From Microbacterium psychrotolerans (GTDB lineage: Bacteria; Actinomycetota; Actinomycetes; Actinomycetales; Microbacteriaceae): a stretch of 64,000 bases of DNA. Numbering within the stretch: position 1 is the stretch's first letter; every line of letters begins with the position of its first letter. The stretch spans positions 784,063 to 848,062 of the forward strand of contig NZ_JAVFWO010000003.1 of NCBI RefSeq assembly GCF_031085295.1, written 5' to 3'. Below the pieces are notes generated by a model. It searched no databases. It saw only the letters and a program-made list of their open reading frames with translations, and was not told where the DNA came from. A program made the position numbers and the translations under genes. Below are positions 62,109-64,000 of the stretch, in pieces.

Positions 62109-62201
62109 GAAGATCCTTTCGGGGGAGGGTCCCGTGTGCTGTGCGGCGACTGTTGCCGTGCGGCACCGGGGCCGATCGGGGCGGCCGCCGGTGCGCGTAA
62201 C

Positions 62202-62207
62202 AGCCTA
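62202..62207 (-). promoter_or_regulatory. -10 element of the peptide importer operon
   Basis: On the minus strand TAGGCT lies about 95 nt before the lipoprotein ATG, giving a leader of about 90 nt. The region upstream of it is AT-richer (TTGCCG and TTGCGT boxes), but no -35 is clear. Confidence 0.4.
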
Positions 62208-62290
62208 GGGATATCGCGACGACGAACGGCAATCCGCTACCCGGAACGCAACAGAAGCGTTAAGGCTTCCCCGGGCGCGGATCGACGCGG

Positions 62291-63247
62291 TCAGGACGCG
62301 CCGGCCAGGGTGCGCAGCCGTTCGCCGAGCTCGGTCGGGATCTCCTCCTGCACGTTGTGGCCCGATGGCACCACGACGACGGATGCCTCTGGCACGCGCC
62401 GCACGAACTCGGCGGCATCCGCGTCCGTGACGTACCCCCGGTCGCCGCGGAGCAGTGTCGTCGATGCCGAGACAGCCGCGAGGTCCTCCCACCCGGATTC
62501 GCCGAGCACCGAGCCCACGGCGTCCTGCTGTGCGGACGCCTGCGCCGCCGCGGCAGGGGACGCGGAAGCCGCGTTCGCGAGGTGCGCGAAGTGGTGCTTC
62601 CACTCGACGCGCCCGTCCGGACGGACGCGGGAGTTGAAGTAGACGCCGCGCTCGGCCTTGCGGCGGGTTCCGCCGCCCAGCCCGAACGCCAGTGCGCGGT
62701 CGACGAGCTCGTCGCGGGACGCCCAGTCCACGGGGCCGGCGAAGAAGTCGCGGATCTGGGTGGGGCCGGCGTTCGGATCGACGCCGGGCGTGATGTCGAT
62801 GATGACGAGCTCGCGCACGAGGTCCGGGCGGGATGCCGCGACCGCCGCCGCCGTGAGCCCGCCGAGCGATTGACCCACGAGCAGCTGCGGCCGGTCCGTC
62901 CAGGCCTCGATGCCGGCTGCCACGTCAGGGGCGAGCACGCGGGCGATGTACGCGATGTCGTCGCGCCACGACGAGTCGCCGTGCCCGGGCAGGTCGATCG
63001 CGAGGGCGGGGAGGCCGAGCGCCAGGATCGTGGTATCCCACGTGTGGGCGTTGAGGCCGGCGCCGTGCAGGAAGGTCACCACCGGTGCCGCGTCGGGCGC
63101 GTCCGCGGTCGCGTAGCGCAGGGCGCTGAGCGTGCGGCCGTCGGGAAGGGCGAGCGTCAGCCGCTCGCCGCGGGGAGTCGGGCCGTCGATGCCGGCCTCG
63201 GCCGCCTGCTCGGGAAGGAACGAGAACTCGTCGGTGGGGTCGCTCAC
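62291..63247 (-). CDS. Alpha/beta-fold hydrolase
   Basis: A 318-residue hydrolase. The nucleophile Ser is in LLVGQSLGGLTAAAVAASRP, the oxyanion region in VVTFLHGAGLNAHTWD, and a C-terminal catalytic His is in VVVPSGHNVQEEIP. It has a cap region between. The function is unknown; the fold covers esterases, epoxide hydrolases and dehalogenases. The GTG at 63247 follows a CACAAT element by 6 nt, preferred over the upstream frame. It is divergent from the AhpD-like gene. Confidence 0.86.
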   Translation of the reverse strand: MSDPTDEFSFLPEQAAEAGIDGPTPRGERLTLALPDGRTLSALRYATADAPDAAPVVTFLHGAGLNAHTWDTTILALGLPALAIDLPGHGDSSWRDDIAYIARVLAPDVAAGIEAWTDRPQLLVGQSLGGLTAAAVAASRPDLVRELVIIDITPGVDPNAGPTQIRDFFAGPVDWASRDELVDRALAFGLGGGTRRKAERGVYFNSRVRPDGRVEWKHHFAHLANAASASPAAAAQASAQQDAVGSVLGESGWEDLAAVSASTTLLRGDRGYVTDADAAEFVRRVPEASVVVVPSGHNVQEEIPTELGERLRTLAGAS

Positions 63248-63253
63248 CCGCTC

Positions 63254-63259
63254 ATTGTG
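63254..63259 (-). promoter_or_regulatory. -10 element of the alpha/beta-hydrolase gene
   Basis: On the minus strand CACAAT is followed by GAGCGG and the GTG at 63247. Confidence 0.5.
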
Positions 63260-63302
63260 CCCCACAGCGACGTCGCCCGGCCCGCCGCAGCCGACCCGTC
63301 GG

Positions 63303-63308
63303 TAGTCT
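63303..63308 (+). promoter_or_regulatory. -10 element of the AhpD-like gene
   Basis: TAGTCT, then GGCGTC, then the ATG at 63315. Confidence 0.65.
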
Positions 63309-63314
63309 GGCGTC

Positions 63315-63824
63315 ATGACGGCAGAACACCGCGTGCACCTCTCGCGAGCGGCGCGACCCGCCTACCAGGCGCTCTCCGCGTTCTCGAAGACCGTGGGCGG
63401 CATCGCCGCCGAGAACGGCATCGACGACCGGCTCAAAGAACTGGTGCAGATCCACGCCTCGCAGCTCAACGGCTGCGCCTACTGCGTGCGCGTGCACGTA
63501 GAGCGGGCGGTCGCCGCCGGCGTGACGGCGGACGACATCGCGCAGCTGCCCGTCTGGCGCGAGTCGGGCGTCTTCTCGGATCGTGAGCGCGCCGGTCTGG
63601 AACTGGCCGAGTCCTATGTCTTCATCCACGAGGCGGGCATCCCCGACGAGGTATACGACAGCGTCGGAGGCGTGCTGAGCGAGAAGGAGTACGTGGCGCT
63701 CAGCTGGATCCTCGTGTCGATCAACGCGTTCAACCGCATCGCGATCGCGGGCCGCTACAGCACCCCGCCGCGCGACGACCTCGTCGGCGAAGACAAGGAC
63801 GCCGCCGCGGGCGCCGCGTGGTGA
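63315..63824 (+). CDS. Carboxymuconolactone decarboxylase/AhpD-like protein
   Basis: A 169-residue helical protein of the CMD family. The redox motif CXXC is C54 and C57 in HASQLNGCAYCVRVHVERAV with a conserved His61, typical of AhpD-like alkylhydroperoxidases. The later helix WILVSINAFNRIAIAGRYS carries the hydrophobic oligomer interface. Proteins of this type reduce peroxides or act as thiol oxidoreductases with unknown partners. It overlaps the downstream phosphatase by 4 nt (GTGA), so the two are co-translated. Confidence 0.9.
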   Translation: MTAEHRVHLSRAARPAYQALSAFSKTVGGIAAENGIDDRLKELVQIHASQLNGCAYCVRVHVERAVAAGVTADDIAQLPVWRESGVFSDRERAGLELAESYVFIHEAGIPDEVYDSVGGVLSEKEYVALSWILVSINAFNRIAIAGRYSTPPRDDLVGEDKDAAAGAAW

Positions 63825-64000
63825 CCGTCCCCCCGCCGGCCCCGGGCGACGCTCTGCCCGCGGACCCGTTCGTGCCGGGGGCGATGAACCTCCGTGACGT
63901 CGGCGGCCTGCCTGCGGGCTCCGGCACGACACGTCACGGGGTGCTGTTCCGCTCCGGCAACCTCGCACGGCTCGATGCCGCGGGCACGCGCGCACTGGCG
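63821..64000 (+). CDS. Protein-tyrosine/serine phosphatase, N-terminal part (runs off the window)
   Basis: The first 60 residues of a protein that continues beyond the window. After a Pro-rich start, NLRDVGGLPAGSG and GVLFRSGNLARLDAAG match the N-terminus of bacterial Tyr/Ser phosphatases of the Y_phosphatase3 (PtpB/LipA-like) family, in which the CX5R loop lies further downstream, outside this window. The GTG start overlaps the AhpD-like stop. Catalytic residues cannot be verified here. Confidence 0.75.
   Translation, partial: MTVPPPAPGDALPADPFVPGAMNLRDVGGLPAGSGTTRHGVLFRSGNLARLDAAGTRALA

Overview
This 64 kb window is a very G+C-rich, gene-dense piece of an actinobacterial chromosome. Codon use, gene content, a WhiB1 regulator, a PdtaS-type histidine kinase, a SigH/RsrA pair, a fused 2-oxoglutarate dehydrogenase and frequent leaderless transcripts point to a high-GC Gram-positive of the Microbacteriaceae, most like Microbacterium. 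I see no tRNA, rRNA, CRISPR, insertion sequence or prophage. Nearly everything looks like vertically inherited core or near-core genome, and no stretch above 300 bp lacks a gene.

Layout. 0-3.5 kb: a coiled-coil protein and a DeaD-type RNA helicase (minus strand). 3.5-10.9 kb: one minus-strand operon with two MacB-like ABC systems, a membrane-fusion protein and a PadR regulator, headed by a repeated palindromic operator. 11-26 kb: a block whose gene content matches my memory of the M. tuberculosis Rv3219-Rv3240 region: secA, an aminotransferase, an Rv3235-like protein, a BldC-like DNA-binding protein, a SAF protein with a CpaE-like ATPase, pdtaS, whiB1, bcp, rsgA, aroA, sigH and its zinc anti-sigma factor. 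26-31 kb: a divergent lipid cluster (lipid kinase, alkyl-DHAP-synthase-like flavoprotein, TetR, glpD) like Rv2249c-Rv2252. 31-36.4 kb: an amino-acid permease and the E2-E1 fused 2-oxoglutarate dehydrogenase. 36.5-41.8 kb: guaB1, a YihY membrane protein and two coupled CNNM/CBS proteins preceded by a 23-codon leader ORF. 41.8-47.6 kb: ene-reductase, NAD(P)HX dehydratase, GT87-like glycosyltransferase, thiamine-binding protein, MFS transporter, NUDIX hydrolase. 47.6-52.3 kb: animal-type haem peroxidase and methionine genes metX and metY around a small acidic protein. 52.5-55.5 kb: SDR, AlaX-like editing protein, uracil-DNA glycosylase, GNAT. 55.5-57 kb: M4 protease with its emfourin-like inhibitor. 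57.1-62.1 kb: a complete oligopeptide ABC importer. 62.3-64 kb: alpha/beta hydrolase, AhpD-like protein and the start of a tyrosine phosphatase.

Gene organisation. Operons are tight, mostly with 4-nt ATGA or GTGA overlaps. First genes commonly have a TAnnnT-like -10 element exactly 6 nt before the start codon and no Shine-Dalgarno, so most first genes seem to be leaderless. Genes with real 5' leaders (metY, the peroxidase, the MacB operon, secA, whiB1) stand out, and several carry hairpins or palindromes. The 7-mer GGCATCC/GGATGCC is far commoner than base composition predicts and occurs inverted inside terminator stems.

The most promising leads are the leader ORF fused by overlap to the CNNM genes, the ether-lipid-like cluster, the PadR operator array, the repeat array before the permease, a hairpin inside the NUDIX coding region and the over-represented 7-mer. 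All starts, motif positions and counts were read by eye.
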